Assembly (NCBI GenBank): GCA_964442745.1
Contig: CAYUAI010000054.1
Span: 1 to 28,552, forward strand
Source of the DNA: CAYUAI01 sp964442745
Lineage (GTDB): Bacteria; Pseudomonadota; Gammaproteobacteria; S012-40
Length of the DNA stretch: 28,552 bases
Direction: 5' to 3'
A program made the translations under genes and the position numbers. How positions within the stretch are numbered: position 1 is the first letter of the stretch; each line of letters starts with the position of its first letter. This document shows positions 1 through 7,448 of this stretch, in pieces. The notes beneath the pieces are model-generated. The model was not told where the DNA came from. It did no database searches and was given only the letters and a program-made list of their open reading frames with translations.

Positions 1-381
1 TTTGATAGGGATAATAGTTTAAATTGATTTCAGAGAACAATCGATGGGTAGCGTGGATTAAGCGTAGCGAATCCACTAGGAACAAGTGTCGTAAGCAAAT
101 GGATGGTACCCTGAGTCTTGTCGTCATTCAATGCCACACTGGCACATTATTACATCGTTGACGTGGATTCACTGCGCTTAATCCACGCTACATGGGGTAA
201 AAGAAGAGGTAGCGGTATTTTTTAATGATTTTTCCTGAAATCAGTTTAAGCTTACCTCATTTCTAAAGATGTAACCCATTGAGTCGATTGTGAATCATTT
301 GTGATCGTTATATCATAAATTAGTGATAACTCTCCGATATTATATTGCATTATTGATGACACACGTAGAGGAATACATTGT
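1..381. other. Gene-free left edge upstream of msrB
   Basis: No convincing coding region is visible in this stretch. It holds the REP-like inverted pair at 48-191 and then an AT-rich segment leading into msrB. An imperfect inverted repeat, GTTATATCA (307-315) against TGATAAC (324-330), lies just before AT-rich hexamers such as TATTAT (338-343) and could be an operator, but no good -35 partner is visible. A GAGGA ribosome-binding site sits about nine bases before the msrB start. Confidence 0.6.
48..191. repeat. REP-like pair of inverted palindromic units
   Basis: Two 29-bp units, 48-76 and 163-191, are inverted copies matching at 27 of 29 positions. Each unit is itself a hairpin: GTGGATT (53-59) pairs with AATCCAC (70-76) around a 10-base loop, and the right unit has the mirror arrangement. 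The spacer carries another small perfect hairpin, TGCCA-cac-TGGCA (132-144). The design resembles bacterial REP/BIME extragenic palindromes, which are often mobilised by RAYT transposases. No RAYT gene is present in this window, and the family assignment is inference. Confidence 0.75.
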
Positions 382-870
382 ATGAATAGGCGCCGTTTCT
401 TCATTTATTGCTTAGGGCTTGCACCGTTGCCTTTTATTGTTTCGCGGAGTTTTGGAGATAACATGATGGCGACAACAACTTTTGAGAAAATTGTTAAATC
501 AGAGGATGAATGGAAAAAGTTGCTAACGCCGAAACAGTATCACATATTGCGACTTGAAGGGACTGAACCGGCCGGTAGTAGTGCGTTGAATGATGAAAAA
601 CGCTCTGGCAGTTATGGATGTGCGGCTTGCGACTTGCCTTTATTTACTTCCGAGATGAAATTTGATAGTGGTACTGGCTGGCCGAGTTTTTATACGACGC
701 TGCCGGAACGAGTGGCAACGAAGATTGACTTTAAGTTGATTTATCCACGCAAGGAATATCACTGTGCGCGTTGTGGTGGGCATCAGGGGCATGTCTTTAA
801 GGATGGACCAAAACCGACCGGGCAACGCTGGTGTAATAATGGCTTAGCGCTTAAATTTATTCCCGCCTAG
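382..870 (+). CDS. msrB: Peptide-methionine (R)-S-oxide reductase MsrB, probably exported
   Basis: Reduces the R epimer of methionine sulfoxide in proteins. The SelR/MsrB domain covers about residues 35-161. Zinc-ligand pairs are C80/C83 and C128/C131, the family GGHQGHVF segment follows at 132-139, and the catalytic cysteine is C151 in the RWCNN motif (many homologues have RFCIN). The first 25 residues form a signal: N-RRR-FF followed by a hydrophobic stretch, which fits a twin-arginine (Tat) signal although it is short. A cytoplasmic form starting at M28 or M29 is conceivable. The GAGGA site upstream of 382 supports the longer start. msrA follows 34 bases after the stop, suggesting joint transcription and a shared envelope repair role. 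Confidence 0.95.
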   Translation: MNRRRFFIYCLGLAPLPFIVSRSFGDNMMATTTFEKIVKSEDEWKKLLTPKQYHILRLEGTEPAGSSALNDEKRSGSYGCAACDLPLFTSEMKFDSGTGWPSFYTTLPERVATKIDFKLIYPRKEYHCARCGGHQGHVFKDGPKPTGQRWCNNGLALKFIPA

Positions 871-891
871 TGAGACTTGAACTACCAATTT

Positions 892-896
892 GAGGG
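892..896 (+). promoter_or_regulatory. Ribosome-binding site that fixes the msrA start
   Basis: GAGGG lies eight bases before the ATG at 905. A TTG in the same frame at 890 is open, but its start would precede this site, so the ATG at 905 is preferred. Confidence 0.7.
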
Positions 897-904
897 ACGT
901 AATA

Positions 905-1522
905 ATGCAACGTAACTTGTTATTATTGTTGACGATCAGTTTATTTCCTGGCTTGCTAAATGCGGTTGAACCCAATACCGAGAATCAAGCGATGGGGGGC
1001 GGTGAATATTCGATGGCTATTTTTGCTGGCGGTTGTTTTTGGTGTGTGGAATCTGACTTTGATAAAGTGCCTGGGGTGATTGAAACTGTCTCGGGTTATA
1101 TGGGTGGGCAAGTGCTGAATCCAACGTATCAACAGGTCTCAGCCGGTGGTACTGGGCATACCGAAGTCGTGCGGATCAAGTTTGATCCTAAGCAAGTCAG
1201 TTATGTGACCTTGCTCAATATTTTTTGGCGTAGCATTGATCCTACTACGGTTAATCGTCAATTTTGTGATTCTGGCGATCAATATCGCAGTGCGATTTTT
1301 TACCAGAACTCAGCGCAGCAAAAATTGGCTGAAAAATCAAAATCCATGCTTGATAAAACTAAGCCGTTTCCAGAAGCGATTGTGACTGAAATTAGTGTCG
1401 CTGATAAATTTTATCGGGCAGAAGAATACCATCAGAATTATTATAAAAAAAATCCCATTCGTTATCAGTTTTATCGTTATAACTGTGGTCGTGATAAACG
1501 TTTAAAAGCTTTGTGGGGCTAA
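905..1522 (+). CDS. msrA: Peptide-methionine (S)-S-oxide reductase MsrA, exported
   Basis: Reduces the S epimer of methionine sulfoxide and so complements MsrB. The start at 905 follows a good GAGGG site. Residues 1-20 are a typical Sec signal: a short basic start, a leucine-rich core, and a possible cleavage after LLNA. The active-site motif GGCFWCVE begins at residue 42, making C44 the catalytic cysteine. Downstream features of the family include SGYMGG, GHTEVV, the FCDSGDQYRSAIF segment and EEYHQNYY. A cysteine near the C-terminus (YNCGRDKR) is a plausible resolving residue. The length of 205 aa suits a stand-alone MsrA with a leader. The gene converges with the deacetylase-like gene, with only eight bases between the stops and no obvious terminator. 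Confidence 0.95.
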   Translation: MQRNLLLLLTISLFPGLLNAVEPNTENQAMGGGEYSMAIFAGGCFWCVESDFDKVPGVIETVSGYMGGQVLNPTYQQVSAGGTGHTEVVRIKFDPKQVSYVTLLNIFWRSIDPTTVNRQFCDSGDQYRSAIFYQNSAQQKLAEKSKSMLDKTKPFPEAIVTEISVADKFYRAEEYHQNYYKKNPIRYQFYRYNCGRDKRLKALWG

Positions 1523-1530
1523 CAAAACAA

Positions 1531-2481
1531 TCATGGGTTTTCAATTAATGCTTCGACGACGGCATTCCAGGCCATCGCAATGTTTGTTAAATTGTATCCG
1601 CCGCCGCCAAGGGCTAATAATCGGCCATGGCCCAATTGATTGGCGAGTTGGGATAGTCGTTGGCTCGCATAGCGGTGTGCTTGAGCAGAATATTTCATGC
1701 TGGTAATAGGGTCACCATCGAGACTATCGGCGCCGCATTGCAAGATAATAAATTCAGGCTGATGGGTTTTTAGCAGGGTTTCTACCTGAGGCCATTGTTC
1801 AAACATTTGTTGGTCTGTGGCGTCGGGTGGCAGGGGAATATTAAGTTTTTTGCCTTGGCCGGCGCCATGGCCAATTTCGTTAGCTGCTCCGGTGCCGGGA
1901 TATAAGGAACGGCCATCTTGGTGTAGGTCTGCAAAGATGACATCGGCATCGCTTTCAAAGGCGTAAAATACACCATCGCCATGGTGAGCGTCAATATCGA
2001 CATAAGCGATGGAGCTAAGCTGGTAATTTTTTCTTAAGGCTTCGATAACAACGCCACAATCATTAAAGACACAAAAACCGGCGGCATTGCGGCGTGTGGC
2101 ATGATGTAATCCGGCGATGGGGATGAACGCTTTGCGGTATTCTCCTGCCATGATGCGTTGGGTGGCGTCTAATGTGCTGCCAACCACAAAACTGGCAGCC
2201 TCAAATATGCCTGGCATGGCGGGCGTGTCGCCTGAATCCAGATAGCCCTGGCCGCAGGCCGATTGTTGTCGTACTTGTTCGATATAGTCTAGCTGATGAA
2301 ACAAGGCAATGTCGTTGTCAGTAGCTAAGACGGGGGAGCCGATGCGGACCTGCTTATGTAAAGCACGTTTGATGAATTCATCATAAAAAGCGGCCTGTCG
2401 TTTGGCGCCGAAAGGGTGGTGGTGACCGAAATGATAATTGGCTAGTTCATCACCGAGGTAGACGAGCGTTTGTTGTGTCAT
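1531..2481 (-). CDS. Histone-deacetylase family (AcuC/AphA-type) zinc amidohydrolase
   Basis: A 316-aa class I/II HDAC-fold hydrolase. Visible active-site elements: the tandem histidines H126/H127 in GLHHATRRNAAGF; the charge-relay/zinc segment VDIDAHHGDGV with D164 and H166 as zinc ligands; the third ligand D252 in CGADSLDGD; and the catalytic tyrosine Y296 in LGGGGYN. All key residues are present, so it should be active. Bacterial members remove acetyl or similar acyl groups from proteins, polyamines or small amides; the substrate cannot be read from sequence. The gene starts 23 bases after the stop of the Sel1-repeat gene, so the two are probably co-transcribed. The ribosome-binding site is weak. 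Confidence 0.93.
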   Translation of the reverse strand: MTQQTLVYLGDELANYHFGHHHPFGAKRQAAFYDEFIKRALHKQVRIGSPVLATDNDIALFHQLDYIEQVRQQSACGQGYLDSGDTPAMPGIFEAASFVVGSTLDATQRIMAGEYRKAFIPIAGLHHATRRNAAGFCVFNDCGVVIEALRKNYQLSSIAYVDIDAHHGDGVFYAFESDADVIFADLHQDGRSLYPGTGAANEIGHGAGQGKKLNIPLPPDATDQQMFEQWPQVETLLKTHQPEFIILQCGADSLDGDPITSMKYSAQAHRYASQRLSQLANQLGHGRLLALGGGGYNLTNIAMAWNAVVEALIENP

Positions 2482-2504
2482 CGTGGATATTCCATTGATA
2501 ATCG

Positions 2505-4124
2505 TTACTGGCCGGCAAGGTTTGGGGTTGTATTTTTAATGGATTGTTGATGCCAATGTTGGGCGAGCGTATCGTCTGATGAAGTACCAATGCCGTTTTT
2601 ATATAATAAGCTGAGTTGGTGTTGTGCTTCTGCATTACCTAACTCAGCTGATTTTTTTAACCATTTAAAGGCGAGCGGGTTATTGGCAGGGAAATAGGTG
2701 CCATTTTTATTGAGCTTGCCTAAGGCGAGTGCGGCCTGCGCATTATTTTGTTGGGCGGCTTTTTCTAACCACGGCAAGGCTTTTTCAATGTCACTGGGTT
2801 GACCGGCGTCAATGAACATTTTGGCCACTTGGTATTGCGCCTGAGCCTTGCCTTTTTCGGCGGCTAGCCAGTGATCAAGTCCAGCTTCTTGTAGGTATTT
2901 TAATGCCGTGATGGCGGGTTTGATATCGCGCTTAGCGGCTTTTTTTAACCAACGAACGCCAGTCGTGATACTTTTGTCGGTGCCCTTACCGTGCAGGTAT
3001 AAGTTGCCTAGTTGGTATTGTGCTTGGGGATCTCCTTGCTGGGCGGTTTTGCTCAATTCTTGAAATATTTTTTTCGGCGAAGGGGGGGGGTGAGGTGCTT
3101 GCAGTTTAACGATTTCATTGCCAGCGGATTTTGCTGGAATGGCCGATAAACTGGTGGCTGAGGGTTGACTGATGCGGGGATTGATTTTCATATTATTTAA
3201 TAAAATATTGGCTTGTTTATGATTTTTTTCGGCAGCGAGTTTTAGCCATTTTATTGATTTTTTCAGATCTTTTTCGGTGCCTTGACCATTGGCGTATAAT
3301 ACAGCAATTTGATATTGTGCATCCACACGATTTTTCCGGGCGGCTTTATGTAGCCAATAAAACGCTTTCTGGTTATCTTTCTGAACGCTTTGTCCACGAA
3401 GATACGCCATACCTAGGCGATACTGGGCTTTTGAGTCGCCGCTTTTGGCGCGTATGATTTCTTTGCGAATGCTGTTGGCTTGAGTTGTGGCTTGACGGTG
3501 AGCGTAGCGCGACTGTGGGGCCAGACGAGTCAGTTGACGAATGGCCTCTTGATAGTTTTGTTTCGCGGCTTGTTCATACCAGTAGGTGGCACGATGTAAT
3601 TTTTTTTGTGCTCCTACGCCTTTTTCATAGGCTTGGGCGAGGGCATTCTGAGCCGGTGCATAACCGCGAATGGCGGCTTTTTGATACCATCGACGTCCTT
3701 TACTGGGTTGTTTTTTTACGCCATATCCGTTTTTGTAGAGATTGCCAAGCTCAAATTGGGCTTCTGGATCTCCCTTTTCGGCGGCTAAGCTGAGCCAGTG
3801 GCGTGCCCTGGGGAAATTTTTGGCAATGCCATCGCCATAAAGCTGCATTTTTCCTAAGGCGGTTTGTGCTTTGCGGTGGCTTTGTTTGGCTGCACGGTAA
3901 TACCAAATCTTTGCTTTTTCTGGATGACGCTTAACTTTTTTGCCGCGTTGGTAGCGTTGGCCTCGCTGATATTGTTGCTGGGCATCACCGGATTGATTGG
4001 CGTTGCTGATTAATGTATTCATGGAGGAGGGGGGCACGGCAAGCGCGTTCCCCTGAAAGTATACTAGAAGCAATATCAACAGTTGGGTTGTGTATCGCCG
4101 TGATGTTAAGGAGGCTAGCCACAT
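2505..4124 (-). CDS. Secreted Sel1-repeat (TPR-like) protein
   Basis: A 539-aa protein with an N-terminal Sec signal (about residues 1-29, ending near ALA) followed by about nine or ten Sel1-like repeats of about 36 residues, each with the AQ-L-LY--G-GV ... A--W--KAAE pattern. The repeats fall in two blocks (about 46-200 and 225-310, then 365-535) separated by a serine/proline-rich linker. No enzymatic motif is visible; Sel1 arrays usually act as protein-interaction scaffolds, here probably in the periplasm. An AGGAAA site precedes the ATG. The gene lies 68 bases after topA and directly before the deacetylase-like gene. The linker is encoded across a run of nine C residues (nine G on the plus strand, 3082-3090), a possible slippage site. 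Confidence 0.9.
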   Translation of the reverse strand: MWLASLTSRRYTTQLLILLLVYFQGNALAVPPSSMNTLISNANQSGDAQQQYQRGQRYQRGKKVKRHPEKAKIWYYRAAKQSHRKAQTALGKMQLYGDGIAKNFPRARHWLSLAAEKGDPEAQFELGNLYKNGYGVKKQPSKGRRWYQKAAIRGYAPAQNALAQAYEKGVGAQKKLHRATYWYEQAAKQNYQEAIRQLTRLAPQSRYAHRQATTQANSIRKEIIRAKSGDSKAQYRLGMAYLRGQSVQKDNQKAFYWLHKAARKNRVDAQYQIAVLYANGQGTEKDLKKSIKWLKLAAEKNHKQANILLNNMKINPRISQPSATSLSAIPAKSAGNEIVKLQAPHPPPSPKKIFQELSKTAQQGDPQAQYQLGNLYLHGKGTDKSITTGVRWLKKAAKRDIKPAITALKYLQEAGLDHWLAAEKGKAQAQYQVAKMFIDAGQPSDIEKALPWLEKAAQQNNAQAALALGKLNKNGTYFPANNPLAFKWLKKSAELGNAEAQHQLSLLYKNGIGTSSDDTLAQHWHQQSIKNTTPNLAGQ

Positions 4125-4192
4125 AGTTAATTAGTTTCCTCGGATGACTGAAAGTTGTACGCTCAACCGAAAAATGATGCAGGTGGCGTTGC

Positions 4193-6499
4193 TTATTTAG
4201 TCTCTTCCGTTTCTTCTGCTGTTTCCGTGGGTTCTGAAAATTTACAAGTTTTTTGTGGGCAGACTTTTTCGGTGCCACGCCGTTTGGTGGTTTTTATCGT
4301 TAAAATTGGCCATTGGCATTCTGGGCAAGTTTCGGTAACCGGTTCGTTCCAGATGGCGTATTTGCAGTCTGGGTAACTGGCGCATGAATAAAATATCTTA
4401 CCATTGCGCGACTTTCTTTTCAGCAAGTTGCTTTTATGGCATTCCGGGCAGGTCACACCCGTGTCACTGGGTTTTTCTAAGGGTTCAATATGTTTGCAAT
4501 CAGGGTAGCTGCTACAACCAATAAATTTACCATAACGGCCTTGGCGAATAATCAGCGGTGAGTTGCAGTCGGGACAACTGCGACCTTCGACCACTTCAGG
4601 TTCGGATTTGTCTTCGCCATTTTCGTCGAGGCTGCGTGTGTAATCACATTCAGGATAGGCGGTACAACCAATGAAGCGGCCACGTCGTCCCAATCGAATA
4701 GATAGTTGCTGCTCACATTGAGGGCATTGTTCATCAATGGGTTCTTGGGTGACGTCTTTGCGATCGACAGTTTTTTCTTTGTCGATCACGAGTTCTTTAA
4801 AGGGACCCCAGAAATTTTTCATTAATGGAATCCATTCTTGTTCGCCTCGCGAGACGGCGTCTAGTTCATCTTCGAGTTTGGCGGTGAAATCATAGTCGAT
4901 GTATTTGGTAAAGTGATCGGTCAAAAATTTATTGACAATGCGACCGACATCGGTGGGAAAGAAACGCCTTTTATCAATGACAACATATTCACGCTGTTGT
5001 AGTGTGGATATGATGGTGGCGTAGGTCGATGGTCGGCCAATACCGTGCTCTTCCAGCGATTTAACCAAGCTGGCTTCGCTATATCGGGGCGGTGGTTCGG
5101 TGAAGTGTTGTTCAGGTCGGACTTTATTCAAGTCAACAATATCGCCTTTTTCCAAGGCGGGCAAGAGGCGATTTTCATCGTCATTTTTTTTGCTGTCATC
5201 TAAGCCTTCTTGGTATACCGCCATAAAACCAGGATTGGCGATGGTGGACCCAGTACTGTGAAAAGTGCTATTGCCCACTAGAAAATCAATGCTGACGGTA
5301 TTGATGGTGGCATGGATCATTTGTGAGGCCACGGTGCGTTTCCAGATCAAATCATAGAGCTTAAATTGATCGGGTGTGAGAAAATCTTTGATCGAGTCGG
5401 GTTCCCGGAAAGCGGAAGTTGGCCGAATGGCTTCGTGAGCTTCTTGGGCATTTTTCGCTTTGGTTTTGAAGACTCGAGGGGTCGAGGGGATGGCTTTTTC
5501 ACCATATTTCTGAGTGACTAGCTCGCGTATTTCCTCGATGGCTTCTTGCGCCAAGTTGACCGAATCGGTTCTCATGTAAGTGATAAGGCCCATCATTTCA
5601 CCTTCGCCAATATTGATGCCCTCATAGAGTTGTTGGGCGACACGCATTGTTTTTTGGGCACTAAAGCGCAGTTTTCTGACGCCTTCTTGTTGCAGTGTGG
5701 AAGTGATGAACGGCGCGGAAGGGTTGCGTTTGCGTTGTTTTTTCTCAACGCTAGCGACGGTGAGTTTGCCGTCAGCTTTGGCGGTGAGTTTGCTTTCAAT
5801 GACTTTAGCCTGTGATTCCGAGGTGACACTAAATTGGGATAATTTTTCACCCTCGTAATATGTGAGTTTGGAAGTAAAGCCCTGTTTTTCGAAATCTAGG
5901 TCGGCTTCAATGGTCCAGTATTCTTGACTAACGAAGGCTTCAATTTCTTTTTCGCGTTCACAAATCATCCGCAAAGCGGGGCTTTGTACTCGGCCAGCCG
6001 ACAGGCCTCGGCGTATTTTTTTCCAAAGTAGCGGGGATAAGTTAAAGCCCACCAGGTAATCCAGTGCTCGTCGTGCTTGCTGAGCATTAATTAGGTCAGT
6101 GGATAAATCCCGCGGATTGGCCACCGCTTCTTGGACCGCTTTTTTGGTGATTTCATGAAAAACAATGCGCTGTATTGGTTTATTTTTGAGCGCTTTTTTT
6201 TGTTTGAGTAGTTCGTAAAGATGCCAAGATATGGCTTCACCCTCGCGATCCGGATCCGTTGCGAGATAGAGTGCTTCGGCTTTTCTCATGGCTTTGACAA
6301 TGGCGTCAAAGTGTTTTTGATTTTTGTCAATGACCTGGTAAGTCATATGAAAGTCATGCTCAGGATCTACGGCCCCTTCTTTAGGCAGCAAATCGCGGAC
6401 ATGGCCATACGAGGCAAGAATCTCATAATCCTCACCTAAATATTTTTTAATCGTTTTTGCCTTGGCTGGCGATTCAACTATAACTAAATTTTTGCTCAT
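4193..6499 (-). CDS. topA: DNA topoisomerase I (type IA, omega protein)
   Basis: Relaxes negatively supercoiled DNA through a transient 5'-phosphotyrosine link. The TOPRIM domain carries the early glutamate (VES, residue 9) and the acidic TDPDREGE cluster (D82, D84, E86). The catalytic tyrosine is Y308 in the LITYMRTDS motif. After the toroidal core, four cysteine zinc-ribbon units fill roughly residues 590-755, each starting with CPQC, CPDC or CPEC. At 768 aa it is somewhat shorter than the E. coli enzyme (865 aa) but complete. An AGGTG site lies about 11 bases before the ATG. dprA and smg lie upstream on the same strand, an order often conserved in gammaproteobacteria. Confidence 0.98.
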   Translation of the reverse strand: MSKNLVIVESPAKAKTIKKYLGEDYEILASYGHVRDLLPKEGAVDPEHDFHMTYQVIDKNQKHFDAIVKAMRKAEALYLATDPDREGEAISWHLYELLKQKKALKNKPIQRIVFHEITKKAVQEAVANPRDLSTDLINAQQARRALDYLVGFNLSPLLWKKIRRGLSAGRVQSPALRMICEREKEIEAFVSQEYWTIEADLDFEKQGFTSKLTYYEGEKLSQFSVTSESQAKVIESKLTAKADGKLTVASVEKKQRKRNPSAPFITSTLQQEGVRKLRFSAQKTMRVAQQLYEGINIGEGEMMGLITYMRTDSVNLAQEAIEEIRELVTQKYGEKAIPSTPRVFKTKAKNAQEAHEAIRPTSAFREPDSIKDFLTPDQFKLYDLIWKRTVASQMIHATINTVSIDFLVGNSTFHSTGSTIANPGFMAVYQEGLDDSKKNDDENRLLPALEKGDIVDLNKVRPEQHFTEPPPRYSEASLVKSLEEHGIGRPSTYATIISTLQQREYVVIDKRRFFPTDVGRIVNKFLTDHFTKYIDYDFTAKLEDELDAVSRGEQEWIPLMKNFWGPFKELVIDKEKTVDRKDVTQEPIDEQCPQCEQQLSIRLGRRGRFIGCTAYPECDYTRSLDENGEDKSEPEVVEGRSCPDCNSPLIIRQGRYGKFIGCSSYPDCKHIEPLEKPSDTGVTCPECHKSNLLKRKSRNGKIFYSCASYPDCKYAIWNEPVTETCPECQWPILTIKTTKRRGTEKVCPQKTCKFSEPTETAEETEETK

Positions 6500-6786
6500 A
6501 GAAATCGATTCACCTTATGATCTATAGGATAAATAAGATGATAAAGGATACAAAAGTTCCGAAAACATTTGTTGGTGAGTTTAATGATGTCATTGGTTAT
6601 AAGTGAGTGTAGACGAGATAATCTATACGTCACGAATAAGTTTACCCAAGTTCCTTTTGTTTGCATCTTGATCTTGTGTGAGGTAAATATGCTTCACTTA
6701 AAAGTTTTATTAGTGCACGTCGTTCCATTTGTTCTCATATCGCAGAGGATAGGCGTAAATTAATAAGCAATCGATTAATATTAACT

Positions 6787-6798
6787 CTGGGTACCCAG
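6787..6798. repeat. Perfect 12-bp palindrome
   Basis: CTGGGTACCCAG is a perfect dyad directly abutting the next inverted repeat (6800-6851). It could be a regulator site or part of a structured RNA. Confidence 0.5.
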
Positions 6799-6799
6799 T

Positions 6800-6851
6800 G
6801 GTATAGCGTTAGCTACTCAAGTCAATATTTTACCAACAAACACGCTATGCC
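6800..6851. repeat. Inverted repeat, 10-bp arms
   Basis: GGTATAGCGT (6800-6809) is inverted as ACGCTATGCC (6842-6851), nine of ten pairs perfect and one G-T wobble. The loop is 32 bases and AT-rich. It is not terminator-like. Confidence 0.45.
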
Positions 6852-6905
6852 CTAATTAGTTTTGTGCCTACCCGTGATCAAAACGGAACATTTATCATTA
6901 ATTTT

Positions 6906-6948
6906 CCAGCAGTCGAGTGTTAGATGAAGCTAGCTATACGGCTGCTGG
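6906..6948 (-). terminator. Hairpin downstream of smg, weak terminator candidate
   Basis: Arms 6906-6915 and 6939-6948 pair over ten positions with one wobble; the loop contains a small AGCTAGCT palindrome. It lies 21 bases beyond the smg stop on the minus strand. The bases after it on that strand are A-rich, not a T-run, so intrinsic termination is doubtful. Confidence 0.3.
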
Positions 6949-6968
6949 TTACCAAAAAATATCTAAAT

Positions 6969-7448
6969 TTAATGAACGCTTGCTGCTTGTTCTTCCATGA
7001 CGAAATCTTCCATCCAGGCAAACGCGGCTTCCTGGCCAGGTTGGTTAAATAATACCATCAAGACCACCCATTGTAGCTGTTCTAGTTGAATGTCATCGGT
7101 TTCTAAGGCCATGACTCGATCAATGACCATTTCTCGGGTCGCTTGATCGAGCACTTCAACTTGTTCTAAAAAAAGTAAAAAACCACGGCATTCGACACTA
7201 AGTTTTTTAATTTCTTCTTTGGAGAAGATGCGTACTGAGTTTTTGCTTTGAATATTGCGCTTAAGTTGGTTTTCTCTTAATGAAGTTAGTCCTTCCAGCC
7301 AGGAAAGGGCTTTGTCAACTTCTCCATGAGGGAATCCAGCTTGCTGCAACTCCAGTTTTAATGAATCTTTGTCTGGTGTTATGTCAACTTCATCGTCCAT
7401 ATAGTTTTCAAACAAGTACATGAGAACGTCAAGTATATTTTCTTTCAT
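6969..7448 (-). CDS. smg: Smg family protein (DUF494)
   Basis: A 159-aa cytoplasmic protein matching the Smg/DUF494 family in length, acidic composition and its opening MKENILDVLMYLFENYMD. The biochemical role of the family is not established. It starts with a GAGGG site eight bases upstream, inside the end of dprA: the two genes overlap by 20 bases, which suggests translational coupling. The dprA-smg pair followed by topA is a common gammaproteobacterial arrangement and supports the assignment. Confidence 0.92.
   Translation of the reverse strand: MKENILDVLMYLFENYMDDEVDITPDKDSLKLELQQAGFPHGEVDKALSWLEGLTSLRENQLKRNIQSKNSVRIFSKEEIKKLSVECRGFLLFLEQVEVLDQATREMVIDRVMALETDDIQLEQLQWVVLMVLFNQPGQEAAFAWMEDFVMEEQAASVH

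Larger units (their letters stand above)
6500..6968. other. Intergenic region between smg and topA with several palindromes
   Basis: No supportable gene; the one open frame on the plus strand (6569-6763) has no ribosome-binding site or family resemblance. The part next to topA is AT-rich and should contain its promoter. Between 6787 and 6948 three inverted repeats are packed together: a perfect 12-bp palindrome (6787-6798), 10-bp arms at 6800-6809 and 6842-6851, and 10-bp arms at 6906-6915 and 6939-6948. None is followed by a clear T-run. Confidence 0.6.

Noticed and set aside
3485..3793. 102-codon frame on the plus strand inside the Sel1-repeat gene
   Set aside because: It is antisense to a repeat protein with clear family motifs, and has no recognisable protein features.
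6569..6763. 64-codon open frame on the plus strand between topA and smg
   Set aside because: No ribosome-binding site, no family resemblance, and unusual composition; it probably arises by chance in AT-rich intergenic DNA.
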